From positions 125,695-189,694 of the forward strand of contig BLSF01000039.1 of NCBI GenBank assembly GCA_012862575.1: a stretch of DNA of 64,000 nt, in the 5' to 3' direction. This DNA is from Parietichytrium sp. I65-24A. Taxonomy: Eukaryota; Sar; Bigyra; Thraustochytrida; Thraustochytriidae. Shown piece after piece: positions 54,201 through 64,000 of this stretch. The notes beneath the pieces were generated by a model. The model did no database searches, was not told the origin of the DNA, and saw nothing but the letters and a program-made list of their open reading frames with translations. Position 1 is the stretch's first letter. Every line of letters begins with the position of its first letter. The position numbers and the translations under genes were made by a program.

Positions 54201-57200
54201 TTTGGACGTTGGTCAAGAACATCACTTTTGTGTGCTTCGGGCGCAGGGCTATCTTCAGAACGCTCGGCGATTTTCGTGGTAGTCGTCGCATCCACTGTTT
54301 CAACTTCGTTGTCGCTTTCATCATCCGTGCCCTCATCAGCGTCAAGAGATAGGGCTCCACTATGCTCATCACGGACGATTTTCGGGATCTTGCATGAGTG
54401 TTTTGAGACCACAAAAGGGTGGAACGCTTGTGCTGACAGTCTCGTGCGCCACTGCCCGCTACAAGACTTGCAGAGCCCCGTGTCGATGGACTGGATCTCG
54501 AATAAAGATAGCAGAGGGGTCCCCACAGAGGCAAAGTGGCTAGCAGCTCGCTGCATACTCTCGTGCAAGATCCTCCTTATGACGTTCCCCTCCTTCATCC
54601 ACTCCAGTGCTGCGAGCCTCTTCACGTCCTCTTGCATGCTATGAATATAGAACGGCTCCAAGGAGTTGAAGACAAGAGTTAAGTTTGGAACAGATCGATC
54701 CTCCAGCTCTTGCAGAATTTCAGCGCTAATTTTGCATGACTTTAAGCACACCTCTCGGTCTTCCAAATGTTGTTCGACTTTCTCGCGCAGTGCTGGCGTA
54801 TACCCTGGATCCATTTCCAGAGCGGAACGAAATGCGCCATGGTCGGGCACAAATGCGAGCAATGCCTTTTCGTGCTCCCCAAGAGCAGAGTTGGCCATCG
54901 ACCAGAGCCATTGGTCACCCGACCGCAGACCGAGGGGCTTGACAGTGTGCCCCCAGAGCTTGGTCTGCACCGGGCCGGATTCGCCCTCGACGATTCGACA
55001 GAGGAACAGCGCTAACTGATAATCATATAGGTTCTTTACGCAGATGTTGGCCGCCTCTGAAAGCCTATCTGCAAGCACGAAAAAAGCTGCAGCATCTCGC
55101 CATCGCTGCTGCTTTACTAGACTGAATGCGTTTTTGCTTGCCACGTTCTGCCAGTGCTCCTCAGAAAAGTCGTTGGCAAGCATTTCCGAGGCTTTGGTGT
55201 TCTTTTGAAGCCGGAATAGCCCGCTCACTACACTCGCCTTTCCAAGCGCAAAGTAAAACATTGCGCACGCAAAGGGGTCTCTATTGCTCTTTTGGTATTG
55301 CACCTTTGCAAGCTCCTCAGCAAGAGTCCGGGCGGTCACTGCGTTCCGAAGCCAGAGCCCGACCCCTACTCTCCTGGCGTCTTCCCAGCTGCTCTGACCC
55401 GCTGGCAAACACTGCGACACCAAGATGTCCTGACTGTCCGAATCCCATGCCCAAACCATATCTGCGCTAGACATGGCTTTAGGGCGATCTGCTGGAGCGA
55501 GGCACTTGGATGAGAGCCTGAATATCTTGAACGAGAGGAGGAATCTTTTCGCGCGCTCATCTACTCCGCTTCCGAACCCATCCCTGTCGCTGGCGAGACC
55601 ATAGACATCATCAAAAACCCCGGCAACGGCAGAGAGCTGCAATTGTTCCGGAGATGTCAACCCTCTAATCTGAAAGCGCGTTAAGAGCTCAGAAAGCTCA
55701 GACTCTCCTTCACCGCTCTCTGCGTTGGAAGGCAGGTTTGTATTGATCTCGCTCTCTTTTGTGCTGAGCAAGGCATCCCACGGATCCTCATCAAACAGCG
55801 CGCTGGCAGTTCCCGCATTGTATGAAGACGTTTTGTACTGATTGGAGGAGAATCCGCCTCCCCAGTCGTCATCGAAAAGAGCAGAGGCTGTGTCTCCACC
55901 GGTGCCACCAAGAGCAGAATCACCTGGAGATGAGTTCCCTACTGAGCCTAGCATCGATGAATTAGACCTTTGGATTGTCTTTGCAATACCCGCGCCACTT
56001 TCAGACAATATTGACTTTAAAGATAGACGAGGTGGACGTGCAATCATTGCTCGCGGCGGAGGCTTCTCGTCCTCGTCGTACATTTCTCGGTTCTCCTCTT
56101 CTTTCTTTTTCAGCGCGCCATGGAGCTTCAACAAAATCTGCCGGACCGGGTCCACCCAACCTGCGCGAAGCATTCCCAATACGGCCTGAGGGCGGTGAAA
56201 TTCGAGCGGAAGCTGCAGCCCCACAGCTTCGTCGCCTACGCTATTGACCGCATCGAGCTGCATGGTTGCCGTTGCAGCGACTGGAACCCCGGAAAGCTGC
56301 TTCAACTTTCGAAGTTTGTCAAACTCAGTTGATGCCGACATACCTTCTGCCTGACGGAACCACCCTTGAAAAAGATGAATTTCGACATTCGAGGCGATCG
56401 CGATACCAAAGTCGCGTCCAGACCAAGCAAGGCCTCGCACCGCAGTACCTGAGAGCACATTACCTGTTGTGCAGATCAGCTTGTAATTTGTGAAAGATGA
56501 GGCTTTCCGAGGAAGCGCTGATTCCTGCATACGGCGCATAGAGTATATGAGAACTTTGGGTATCTTGGAGGTAACGGACGCCCCGGTGACACGATCCATG
56601 ACATGCTCCAACACAGCCACTCCGATCACATCAATGCCGCTGCCCAAGTAGAGGCCCTGCGCCATCTCAATTTCACAGGAGCCAATCTCTAAAGACGGTG
56701 TGATGAGACTGTGTAACGTGAAGAACAGGTGGCAGAGGCCAGGTTGCCAGACTTTCACCACCCCGGAGCTGTGGACAGAGAGAATTCTGCCCGATCCTGC
56801 GCTTGAAATCGAGGTTGGCGGGTCGTTCTCGAAGCTTTGTGACAGCCGAAAACTGCTGACTACCTTGGCCTCGCCGTCTGACTTCCCCAACAGTTTGCAA
56901 ACACCGTCGCGACAAGCTACAATCGCGTACACACCATGGCGAGCTAGTTGCTTATCGCACACACCGCACGCCGCGCTGGCGCGTAGTTTTGTGTGTTCAG
57001 AGTCGAGGGTGACAGTGATATTGTTGTCGCACAGCTCTGCCTTATACAGCGCCAATGTGTCTCCTTCGTCCAACAATATGCCCACACGGATTGTGTAGTT
57101 TGCCAATCTAACGACAAAGAGGGACTGAGCCGAGCTCCCAAACCCGTCCCGAACCACTTGCAAAAGCCGCCACTTCTGAGGTCCTCCTCGCGCAAGAAAA

Positions 57201-59647
57201 TCCCCCACGCAAGCACCGATTCGCTCCCACAGCTCTAAGTCGCCACTCGAGGTGACAATCGCAGCCACAAGGTGACCGCTTTCCACCTCGGAACAGCAGG
57301 CAAAACGCGCCGAACCTTGGCGAGGCAGAGGCAAGGAACTCTTTCGAATAAGAGCATCTGCATCGATCTCTTCGTCACTTTTCCCATGACGCACAGGCCA
57401 AGCCAAAGCAAGACCGTTCGAGTCCACTGAGGTAACCCAAAAAGACTCTTCCACAGGAGAATAGTTTCTCTCCAAATCTACAACCGACTCGCTCGCGAAG
57501 CGTATGATTTCGTGGGTGTGGGCCCGAGCGAGACAGAGCTCTTCATATATCACTCTTCCGTACGCAGAGCCATCACTCTGCGGATCTGCCTCTGCAAAAG
57601 AGTACATGAGCCCGAATTCCGACAGTGAAACAACCTCGATATTCTTGGGGTTAATATCGAATACGGAAGTGGATGGCCAAGGGTCTCTTTCCACATGGGG
57701 GTCAAACACCTGAGTAATGCGGCACGTGGCCGCTAGATCCACGAAAACAGGATGGAGCGGAGTCCCATACACGATTTCCTGACTTCTCCCCTCCTCTGTA
57801 GAATCAAGGGCCTTCGTTTCCACTGCGGTGGAATTCTCGCCGTCCTCGTGATCGCCCTCCGCATTTGGCTCCAACTCCGCCTCAGAAAATGAAGGTATTC
57901 TTTTTGCAGCAGCTCGTGCGCCATCCAGGAACAACATCTCCCCTCCGCTGCGAGACTTTCTTTTCAGTGCATACCTCGAGTGATTAATGTCCACTGCATC
58001 AGATTTCTTTGACGAACTGTAAAACGAGCTCGAAAGCTCGCTTTGCTTGAACACCGTACTGGTTGACTTGCCCCACGGGAGGCAGTGAATATCTCGCCGT
58101 GGAGAGTCGCTCAGACCCTCGAGGCTCCACATGCTGACCTTTCCAGCCTCATCTACAGCAACCACCCAGTCCAGCGAGCTCCGGGCTTCTTGGGCAATTG
58201 GCCCAGTCCTGAGCTCTGCAGCCGTGCCCTGGTGCTGTCCCCAAATCGAGGCAAGGTGGGCGGATGCCTGGAAGAACGGTGAGTCGCTGTGGAAGCCGAT
58301 GAAAAAATCTTCCCGATCCATACTGTACGAATTATGTTCCGGAAAGGGAGAGCGTAGCCCCTCGAAATGATTGATGAACTGTAGCCAGCCAACACTCGTC
58401 ACACGCTGATTCGTCTCGATGACGGATGCCACGAAAAACGACAATTCCTCTGTCTGCGGGTCGCTCTCTTGCCAAACACGAATCTTCTGATCCCGGCAAA
58501 GAGTAATGAGTGTCTGCGGGGTATACGATCCCTTGGGCCTTGCGTGAAGGGACGAAGCCGAGGCCCGTGGCCGCCAACGGGCCGACACTACAGACCGACT
58601 GTGGTGCAACGAGAGATAGTCAAGGTTTCCGTACATGCTGTCGCCTTCAAACCACACCCTCACTTCGGTACTAAAGCGCGACACAGCGGCGAACATCCTT
58701 CCATCAGCTGAAAAATCGGTTATGTGCACCTCCCCAATCTTTGAGCAGTCCATCGTCCAGCTGGCGTCGAAGATTGCAGCTTTTTCCCTTAGTCCAGAAT
58801 TGCTGTGCCAGCTTCCTACACTGCGAGTATCGTCGCTTGCGGATTTGACGGCGGCCATCATCGGGCTCCGGGACATGAGCAACTTGTTGTGGATTCTTTC
58901 TACAGATGAGGCTGACGGTGCGTCTGGCATGTCCTTACTTTCAGTGGTAGATCCCGTTAAATCCGGATGATATGTGTCAGGCGACCAAAGAATTAGCTGA
59001 TCTCCTCCGGAAACTAGGTGGTGTCCCTCGGGCCCCCACGACAGCGCCAAAACCTGTCCAGAAGGCCGCAAAACCGAAACTAATTCCCATTCGAATTTGT
59101 TGCTATCAGATGGGTAAAAGATTGAGATGCGACCATAAGTTCCCACCGCAAACCCGGCGCAGTACCTTGCGTCTGAGTCCAATGGGTGCTCACCTAGCTT
59201 GGCAGACGGGTATTTACACCAAGACAAGGCCGTAATCCTCCACTTGGAGTGTTCAAGTTGGTCGTTTTCCTCTTTTGCGGCATTTTCACTTTCTTCGGTC
59301 GCGGTTGCAAAGGACGACTGCCTGCCACTTCCGGACACCCAACTCCTCTTCGAGCCCATTCTCGATAAGAACTTAGGTTTCCTTTCGTGCTTGAGGCGAA
59401 TCGTTTGCCATAATGAGAAGCCCTTTCGCCGACTTGACGCCCCGGCAGCCCCGTTGCACAAAATTGAAATATGGCCTTCATTGGAGCCCACAACGACCCA
59501 CTCCCTGCCCGCATGAAGACCCCAGCAAAATGTCGGCTCACACGCTGGAATAACTCTTCTCTGCACAAGATTCTTTTGGCTGCTCGGTCTCGGGGCAGTC
59601 ACCTTCTCGCCTGCTAGCAGGCTGGAAGGGCGTCGCTCCAAAGGCAT
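51261..59647 (-). CDS. RAV1: Rav1/DMX-like WD-repeat protein of the RAVE complex, with an apparent frameshift
   Basis: Two long frames on the minus strand form one protein of about 2,790 residues, near animal DMXL length. The first frame runs from the ATG at 59647 to 53693; the second continues to the stop at 51261. The two overlap in 53693-53804 and differ by a -1 step. N-terminal WD blades (KFEWELVSVLRPSGQVLALSW, ITDFSADGRMFAAVSR, IRVWQE) lead to the conserved Rav1 C domain with helical repeats (WEDARRVGVGLWLRN, VKQQRWRDAAAFFVLADRL). C-terminal WD blades follow (GTILASVGQSHHSENLCLWD, GSGSTDGTVKLWT, FLFTCGADGKVKM). Rav1/DMXL proteins guide assembly of the V1 and Vo parts of the V-ATPase, so a role in acidifying endosomes or vacuoles is likely. 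The frame change falls in a purine tract at 53769-53782 on that strand. An assembly error is the simplest cause. Confidence 0.88.
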
Positions 59648-60709
59648 CTCGAGATCACCAATAAGCTATCCTCAGGCAGCACAATTCTGCGACTGCAACT
59701 GCATGTAAGCGCCGAAATGAAGAGAGACTCTGCTATAGTTGCTTCGACGTGGCCAACAGCCAGGACGGTAGAACACCACCAGCGACCTTCAAATCTGCGC
59801 TCCAGCTCCGATACTCTTGGGCAATTTAGATCCAACTAGCTCGCATGCATAAAAAATCCACTTCTTGCACAACTTCTTCAACTCAAACACACGAAATGGA
59901 TATTCTCTGTTTCTGCACTTTTCTAATTGGCGCGACCAGATTCTCCGGTAGCACAGCTCTTCGAGGAACGTTTTCCGCGCTCGCCGTCGGCCGAGGACTT
60001 ATTCCCCCCGTGCTCTTGTGCGCCTATGTATAGACTGCGGAACGCAAACCGGTCTGTACTTGTACACTCTGCGAGGACACTGAGGACACTTCGCCTTGGC
60101 GGTGCACAAGACGTTTTCGATGGCCGTTCAATAGCTTTCCCAGTAGAAATTGTCACTACCACAGTATACCATAGCCTCATGTTATAAGGATCTTGGAGAA
60201 TTCACTTGAAGGGGAGCTATTCCCTTCCATAGTCATTAAACTAGAGCTTGCTAATAACCTCTGATAGTCACGGTAGCATCCGTTACCGGTATATTATCTC
60301 AAACGTAACCAGGACTACTGGTTGTGTTGCGTAGAACCATTGATTAAAGACATTGGTTCTCCGGACAAGAACCCGCACGCACAAGAACCCAAACTTTGCA
60401 AGAATTACAGTAAGACTTTTTAGTCACGGCAACATACGTTTCATTACGAGACGGTTACAGAAGAGTACTCGAGTACACTGTTGTGGGACAGCGAGCAGGA
60501 GATTGTATGATTGGATCCACGTACTGGCACAGGTTGTGAGTCGAAGAGAGCAGTCGTAGATATAGATATGGAGAGTAGTAGTGACACAGAGAGAGAGATC
60601 TTGTCGTGAAAACCGTGAAAGTTAGACTGCTTGCGTCCTCGCAATCTCACGCACAGATCCCATCTTTGCGTTCAAGACAGCGAGAAGCGCGCACTGAACA
60701 GCGCTCGTA
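59648..60709. other. Divergent intergenic region
   Basis: Between the Rav1-type (-) and phosphodiesterase (+) genes. It holds the third GTACTCGAGTAC palindrome and GA-rich words near 60590. Short open frames on both strands lack coding character. Confidence 0.55.
60465..60476. promoter_or_regulatory. GTACTCGAGTAC palindrome upstream of phosphodiesterase gene
   Basis: The third perfect copy, 234 bases before the start codon, preceded by AAGA so that GAGTACTCGAGTAC reads through. Confidence 0.45.
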
Positions 60710-61660
60710 ATGGCCGGCGTCGGGGAAATTGCGGTGCGCATTGGCGCCGTTCTCTTGGCACATCACCTTTTATTTAGGCACATTGGCGTGCGATTGTTCG
60801 CCAAGTTTCAAACTCGGCCAGTTCAGAGGCGCGGTCGGCCCAGCGCGAAAGCAGAGAATGAGGCGGTGCTAGTGGCACATCGTGGGCAACTCCGAAATGA
60901 CATGGCAGAGAATTGCTCAGCATCGTTCGAAAAGTGTTCGCAAGCGGGTGTGAAATTGGTAGAGTTGGACGTCAGGTTGACAAAAGACGGGCATGCCGTC
61001 GTTCTGCATGACGACACACTCGAACGGACGGCGAGTCAACATGGCGATAATAGCATTGATGCACGAATTCTTACCACGCCTTTACATAAGCTGGAGCGCA
61101 GAGAGCTGCCAAAATGGGTGCCTAGCTTACTGGAAGCTTTGGAGGCGCTGCAAGACCGGAATGGCGAAGATTCGAAGAGCCCACTTGTGATTCTGGAGAT
61201 CAAGCAGGATTCTGGCAGGGAGTCTGCGATAGTCGATGCAACCTTCAAAGGCGTTCAAAAATCCTCCCAAAAGTGGAAAGGAGTTGCTGCTTGGGGCTCG
61301 TTTTCTTGCGACAAATGTAATGCGTTGTGTAGACGCATGGCGCCGGAGGTGCCCACAGTCCGCACAGCGAACGACCTGGTCAAGCTGTTCATTTTACATG
61401 TTCTCGGCGTACTGCCCATCGCCTTTTCAAGCCTTGTGCAGCTACGGCAAGGCGATCAGGTCTGGCTGCCTGGCGACTTTGGTTGGGGCGGTTTTGGTCT
61501 TGCGAGAAGTTTGAGCGTTGTTGGGGTGGAGGTTGTTGCTTGCTTGTACGAGTCCGGCTGTGTGGACGATGAAGAGGGAGCCACGGGTGCTCTTCGTTCT
61601 GGGTACTCGCTCATAAGCACCGGAGAATGGACGCGGCTGCACAAGACATTCGGCCCTTGA
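60710..61660 (+). CDS. Glycerophosphodiester phosphodiesterase
   Basis: Single exon, 316 residues. The GDPD TIM-barrel signature is complete at the N-terminal side: VAHRG (His57), AEN at 66-68 in place of the usual PEN, VELDVRLTKDG (Glu85, Asp87), VVLHDDTLERT (His100) and LEIK near 163. These bind the metal and the phosphodiester in enzymes that hydrolyse glycerophosphodiesters to glycerol-3-phosphate and an alcohol. Residues 8-32 are hydrophobic or amphipathic and may anchor the protein to a membrane, as in the mammalian GDE1/4/7 group. A second hydrophobic stretch near 225-245 (LFILHVLGVLPIAFSSLV) matches the inserted segment of those membrane forms. The C-terminal part is shorter and less conserved. 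The substrate (lysophospholipid or glycerophosphodiester) is unknown. Confidence 0.9.
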   Translation: MAGVGEIAVRIGAVLLAHHLLFRHIGVRLFAKFQTRPVQRRGRPSAKAENEAVLVAHRGQLRNDMAENCSASFEKCSQAGVKLVELDVRLTKDGHAVVLHDDTLERTASQHGDNSIDARILTTPLHKLERRELPKWVPSLLEALEALQDRNGEDSKSPLVILEIKQDSGRESAIVDATFKGVQKSSQKWKGVAAWGSFSCDKCNALCRRMAPEVPTVRTANDLVKLFILHVLGVLPIAFSSLVQLRQGDQVWLPGDFGWGGFGLARSLSVVGVEVVACLYESGCVDDEEGATGALRSGYSLISTGEWTRLHKTFGP

Positions 61661-62100
61661 ATTTGGTGGAGTTTCTCGTGATACAGCATACTAAGAATTC
61701 AACATTCACCTGGTTTGTCAATGAAATGCGTCACCTGAAAGCAAGCAAAAGCAGTTATCTCGAAGTTGAAGACGAACACCACTCTCCTTTTCTCCTGTTG
61801 CAGCATTTGAGGAACTTGACGGCCGTCAGCTGGCAAGATAAAAGCGTCCTCCGAAAGCAGGCTCGCTCCTATCCTAACAACCAGAGGTGAATACGCACGT
61901 TGAGTTCTTGACGTTGTTGAAAAGAGTGGATAAGGAGTGTCAGGCAAAGAACAACAGCTACGAAAGGGATTTCGTTTTGCCTTGAAAGCTTGAAGTAGCG
62001 TAGCAAACTCGGAAACAAGCGCAAAACTTGTGAATTAACCTTCGCGTTTCGTGATGAGGGACATCAAAAGCCGAGTTTCTTTTGTTTGTATATGTGAGAC
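61661..62100. other. Convergent 3' region
   Basis: The phosphodiesterase and SNF2 genes end toward each other. No gene and no notable repeat. Confidence 0.55.
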
Positions 62101-64000
62101 CTATAACCGTTCCATAATGAGTTTAATTGGGTCAGTTGCACTTGACTTTCCCTTCTTGACAGGCGTCGTTCCATTTGCGGAGAGCAACGATTCATCTAGT
62201 TGCTTCTTCTTCGTTTGTATGTTGAGAATGTGTTCGTCCACTGTTCCCTGTGAGACAAGTTTATACACTGTCACTTCTTTCGTCTGCCCAATTCTATGAA
62301 CCCTGTCCTCAGCCTGGCGATCCAAGCTCGGATTGAAGTCCAGATCGTGCAAAATCACGGTATCAGCACTCGTGAGATTGATCCCCATGCCTCCAGCCCT
62401 GGTGCTCAGCAAGCAGGCCGGAATAGATCGATCGTTGTTGTACTTGTCGATGATATCTTGTCGGTCAGCAACGGCGGTGGTGCCGTCAAAGCGGACAAAT
62501 TCAATATCAAGGGCTTGAAGCATCTCCTGTATGAGATCCAGGATCGTAGTCCACTGCGAGAAGATAAGAAAGCGATGGCGATCCTCTATCAGCTTTGGGA
62601 GGAGCTTGCGCAACTCTTGCCCCTTGCACGACGTCCACAGTACATCATCAGGGAGTTTCATACTCCGTAGCTGTGCACTTGACCGACCGTGTTGTGTGGC
62701 CAGGAGATGCAGATCCCAGTCCGAGTACGATTTGATTTCGTTCTTAATCATGTCCAGGGTTGCGTCCGGCCCGAAAGCTTGGACGCCATTCAAAAGCTTC
62801 GCGACAGTCTCCATGGACCGATCAACACCATCTTTTGTTTTTGTCGATGTCTTACCGAACCAACTGCGCACAAGAAGAGGGTGGTTGGCAGCTTTTCTCA
62901 ATTCTGAGAAGAAATGTACATACGCTTTCGTGGAGACTTTCTTGTTGCTACGATAGTCTTCCAGGATAGACTGATAAAGCTCCTGCTGTTCAAGCACAGG
63001 GTCCAGAAGACGAACCTTTTCTATTTTGGGGCTCAACTGCCCGAGCACGTCGGACTTGAGCCGCCGAAGAACAAAGGGCTTTAAAGCTGTGCGAATACGC
63101 TCAGTTTCGCCTTCGGCAACGCCGCGAAAATACTCCCCGAGCTGATTGCTCGTTGCGTCAAATACTTTGGGCATACAAAAGCTCATCAGAGCCAGCAGCT
63201 CTTCCAAATTGTTCTGTACAGGAGTTCCGCTCAAAAGCAATCTGCGCTTGCTGTTCACGCGAGTCAGACGTCGATACCTTGAAGAGTTCATGTTCTTTAT
63301 TCCATGCGCCTCATCTGTCACGATGTATACGAATTTGAACTTTCCAATGAACGAGCGATCTGCGGTACACGAATCGCGCTCAAAGTAGGTATAAGTCGTC
63401 AGAAGAATGTCAAAAGGCGGCTTCTTCTTTGGGCCGCGAGGTCTTTCCGTGTTGATGATCTCCATGCGATCCTTTTGAGATCCGTGAAACAAAACCGTCC
63501 GGTGTGTTGGCACCCATCTCTCCAGCTCCCGCCTCCAATTCTCGAGGGTGCTGGCTGGAGCAACAATAAGATGTGGTCCCGAAATGTTCTTTGTAGCCTT
63601 CAACCATGCCAAGACCGCGATGGCTTGTACGGTCTTTCCCAGCCCCATTTCGTCTGCTAGAATTCCGTTCAGCTGTTGCTCGTATAAAACTTGGAGCCAG
63701 TTGAGCCCAACCAGCTGATACTCCTTCAAAGAGTATCCTTCGGGAAAGAGCTTATCTGCCTCCTCTCGAGAAATCACGACTTCCTCCGTCTCTTTGCTGT
63801 CTCTCTTGCTTGACGAGTTTGTCGAAGGCATCTCTTGCGTCGATGCATCCCGTAGAGTGGTGCTATTGAGACAGTGCTTGTTCACATGATCTAGGAGCCG
63901 CTTGGAGATTGTTTCGCACCGCTCAAACAGCTCCCCGACAGCGTCTCCTTCGTCACTTCCAGAATACTCGTTCCCACTCTCCACCTCGCTGTCCAAGCTC
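62101..64000 (-). CDS. SNF2-family ATPase, SMARCAD1/Fun30-like, 5' end outside window
   Basis: The frame runs from the right edge to a stop at 62101 (about 633 codons visible). No internal ATG near the edge is a credible start, so the N-terminus is missing. The helicase core is complete. Motif I is DEMGLGKT, motif II DEAH in VTDEAHGIKN, and motif III LLLSGTPVQNNLEELLALMS. The linker KPFVLRRLKSDVLGQL follows. C-terminal motifs are FLIFSQWTTILDLI, LLSTRAGGMGINL, and motif VI RAEDRVHRIGQT-like (DRQAEDRVHRIGQTKEV). The FCMPKVF step after motif III and the KPFVLRR-x8-L segment resemble SMARCAD1/Fun30 more than ISWI or CHD. Such enzymes slide or exchange nucleosomes and help DNA-end resection and heterochromatin upkeep. 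An acidic Ser-rich region (SEVESGNEYSGSDEGD) lies just inside the edge. Whether CUE domains precede it cannot be seen. Confidence 0.92.
   Translation of the reverse strand, partial: SLDSEVESGNEYSGSDEGDAVGELFERCETISKRLLDHVNKHCLNSTTLRDASTQEMPSTNSSSKRDSKETEEVVISREEADKLFPEGYSLKEYQLVGLNWLQVLYEQQLNGILADEMGLGKTVQAIAVLAWLKATKNISGPHLIVAPASTLENWRRELERWVPTHRTVLFHGSQKDRMEIINTERPRGPKKKPPFDILLTTYTYFERDSCTADRSFIGKFKFVYIVTDEAHGIKNMNSSRYRRLTRVNSKRRLLLSGTPVQNNLEELLALMSFCMPKVFDATSNQLGEYFRGVAEGETERIRTALKPFVLRRLKSDVLGQLSPKIEKVRLLDPVLEQQELYQSILEDYRSNKKVSTKAYVHFFSELRKAANHPLLVRSWFGKTSTKTKDGVDRSMETVAKLLNGVQAFGPDATLDMIKNEIKSYSDWDLHLLATQHGRSSAQLRSMKLPDDVLWTSCKGQELRKLLPKLIEDRHRFLIFSQWTTILDLIQEMLQALDIEFVRFDGTTAVADRQDIIDKYNNDRSIPACLLSTRAGGMGINLTSADTVILHDLDFNPSLDRQAEDRVHRIGQTKEVTVYKLVSQGTVDEHILNIQTKKKQLDESLLSANGTTPVKKGKSSATDPIKLIMERL

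Noticed and set aside
13032-61660. The idea that FYVE-RING, SYLF, Tubby, Rav1 and GDPD form one membrane-trafficking gene cluster
   Set aside because: They are spread over 48 kb on both strands among unrelated genes; random gene order explains this.

Overview
This is a nuclear eukaryotic window. It carries FYVE, RING, Tubby, bestrophin, SNF2 and DMX/Rav1-type proteins, a mitochondrial pyruvate dehydrogenase E2 with a targeting leader, and spliceosomal introns of 78-118 nt with GTAAGT/GTGAGT donors. Genes are compact and mostly intronless, about one per 3 kb, with balanced base composition. Intergenic DNA is rich in simple repeats and short dispersed motifs. A gene-dense unicellular alga or protist fits best: a Porphyridium-like red alga is one guess, and the PT-rich secreted protein at the left edge would also suit a stramenopile. 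The sequence alone does not settle this.

Layout: 1-1603 (-) secreted beta-propeller protein running off the left edge; 3324-6050 (+) long coiled coil; 6682-8112 (-) five-finger C2H2 protein; 13032-14357 (+) zinc ribbon-FYVE-ankyrin-UIM-RING protein; 14521-15858 (-) EF-hand coiled-coil protein; 16.4-19.1 kb an unresolved block with broken frames and one 204-residue unknown protein; 21001-22452 (+) bestrophin; 24151-25581 (+) pyruvate dehydrogenase E2; 29257-30360 (+) SYLF-domain protein; 33984-35480 (+) squalene synthase; 36063-37466 (-) AGC kinase; 40239-42025 (-) two-exon zinc ribbon-PDZ-Tubby protein; 43014-43353 (+) two-exon DAD1; 43670-46734 (-) five-exon ankyrin protein; 49123-50920 (+) three-exon RCC2-like protein; 51261-59647 (-) Rav1/DMXL protein with one apparent frameshift; 60710-61660 (+) glycerophosphodiester phosphodiesterase; 62101-64000 (-) SNF2 helicase running off the right edge.

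The genes are ordinary cell-biology and metabolic genes and form no obvious operon-like system. Recurrent themes are membrane or phosphoinositide biology (FYVE-RING, SYLF, Tubby, Rav1, GDPD) and chromosome biology (DAD1, RCC2-like, SNF2), which is probably chance. Four genes have introns and were rebuilt here from splice sites and phase: Tubby, DAD1, ankyrin and RCC2-like. Three single-exon reading frames begin at non-ATG codons and were moved to the first in-frame ATG.

The most unusual signals outside genes are a 12-bp palindrome, GTACTCGAGTAC, found three times, each time upstream of a plus-strand gene, and a 9-mer, TGACTGTGA, found 13 times and, on manual reading, only between genes.
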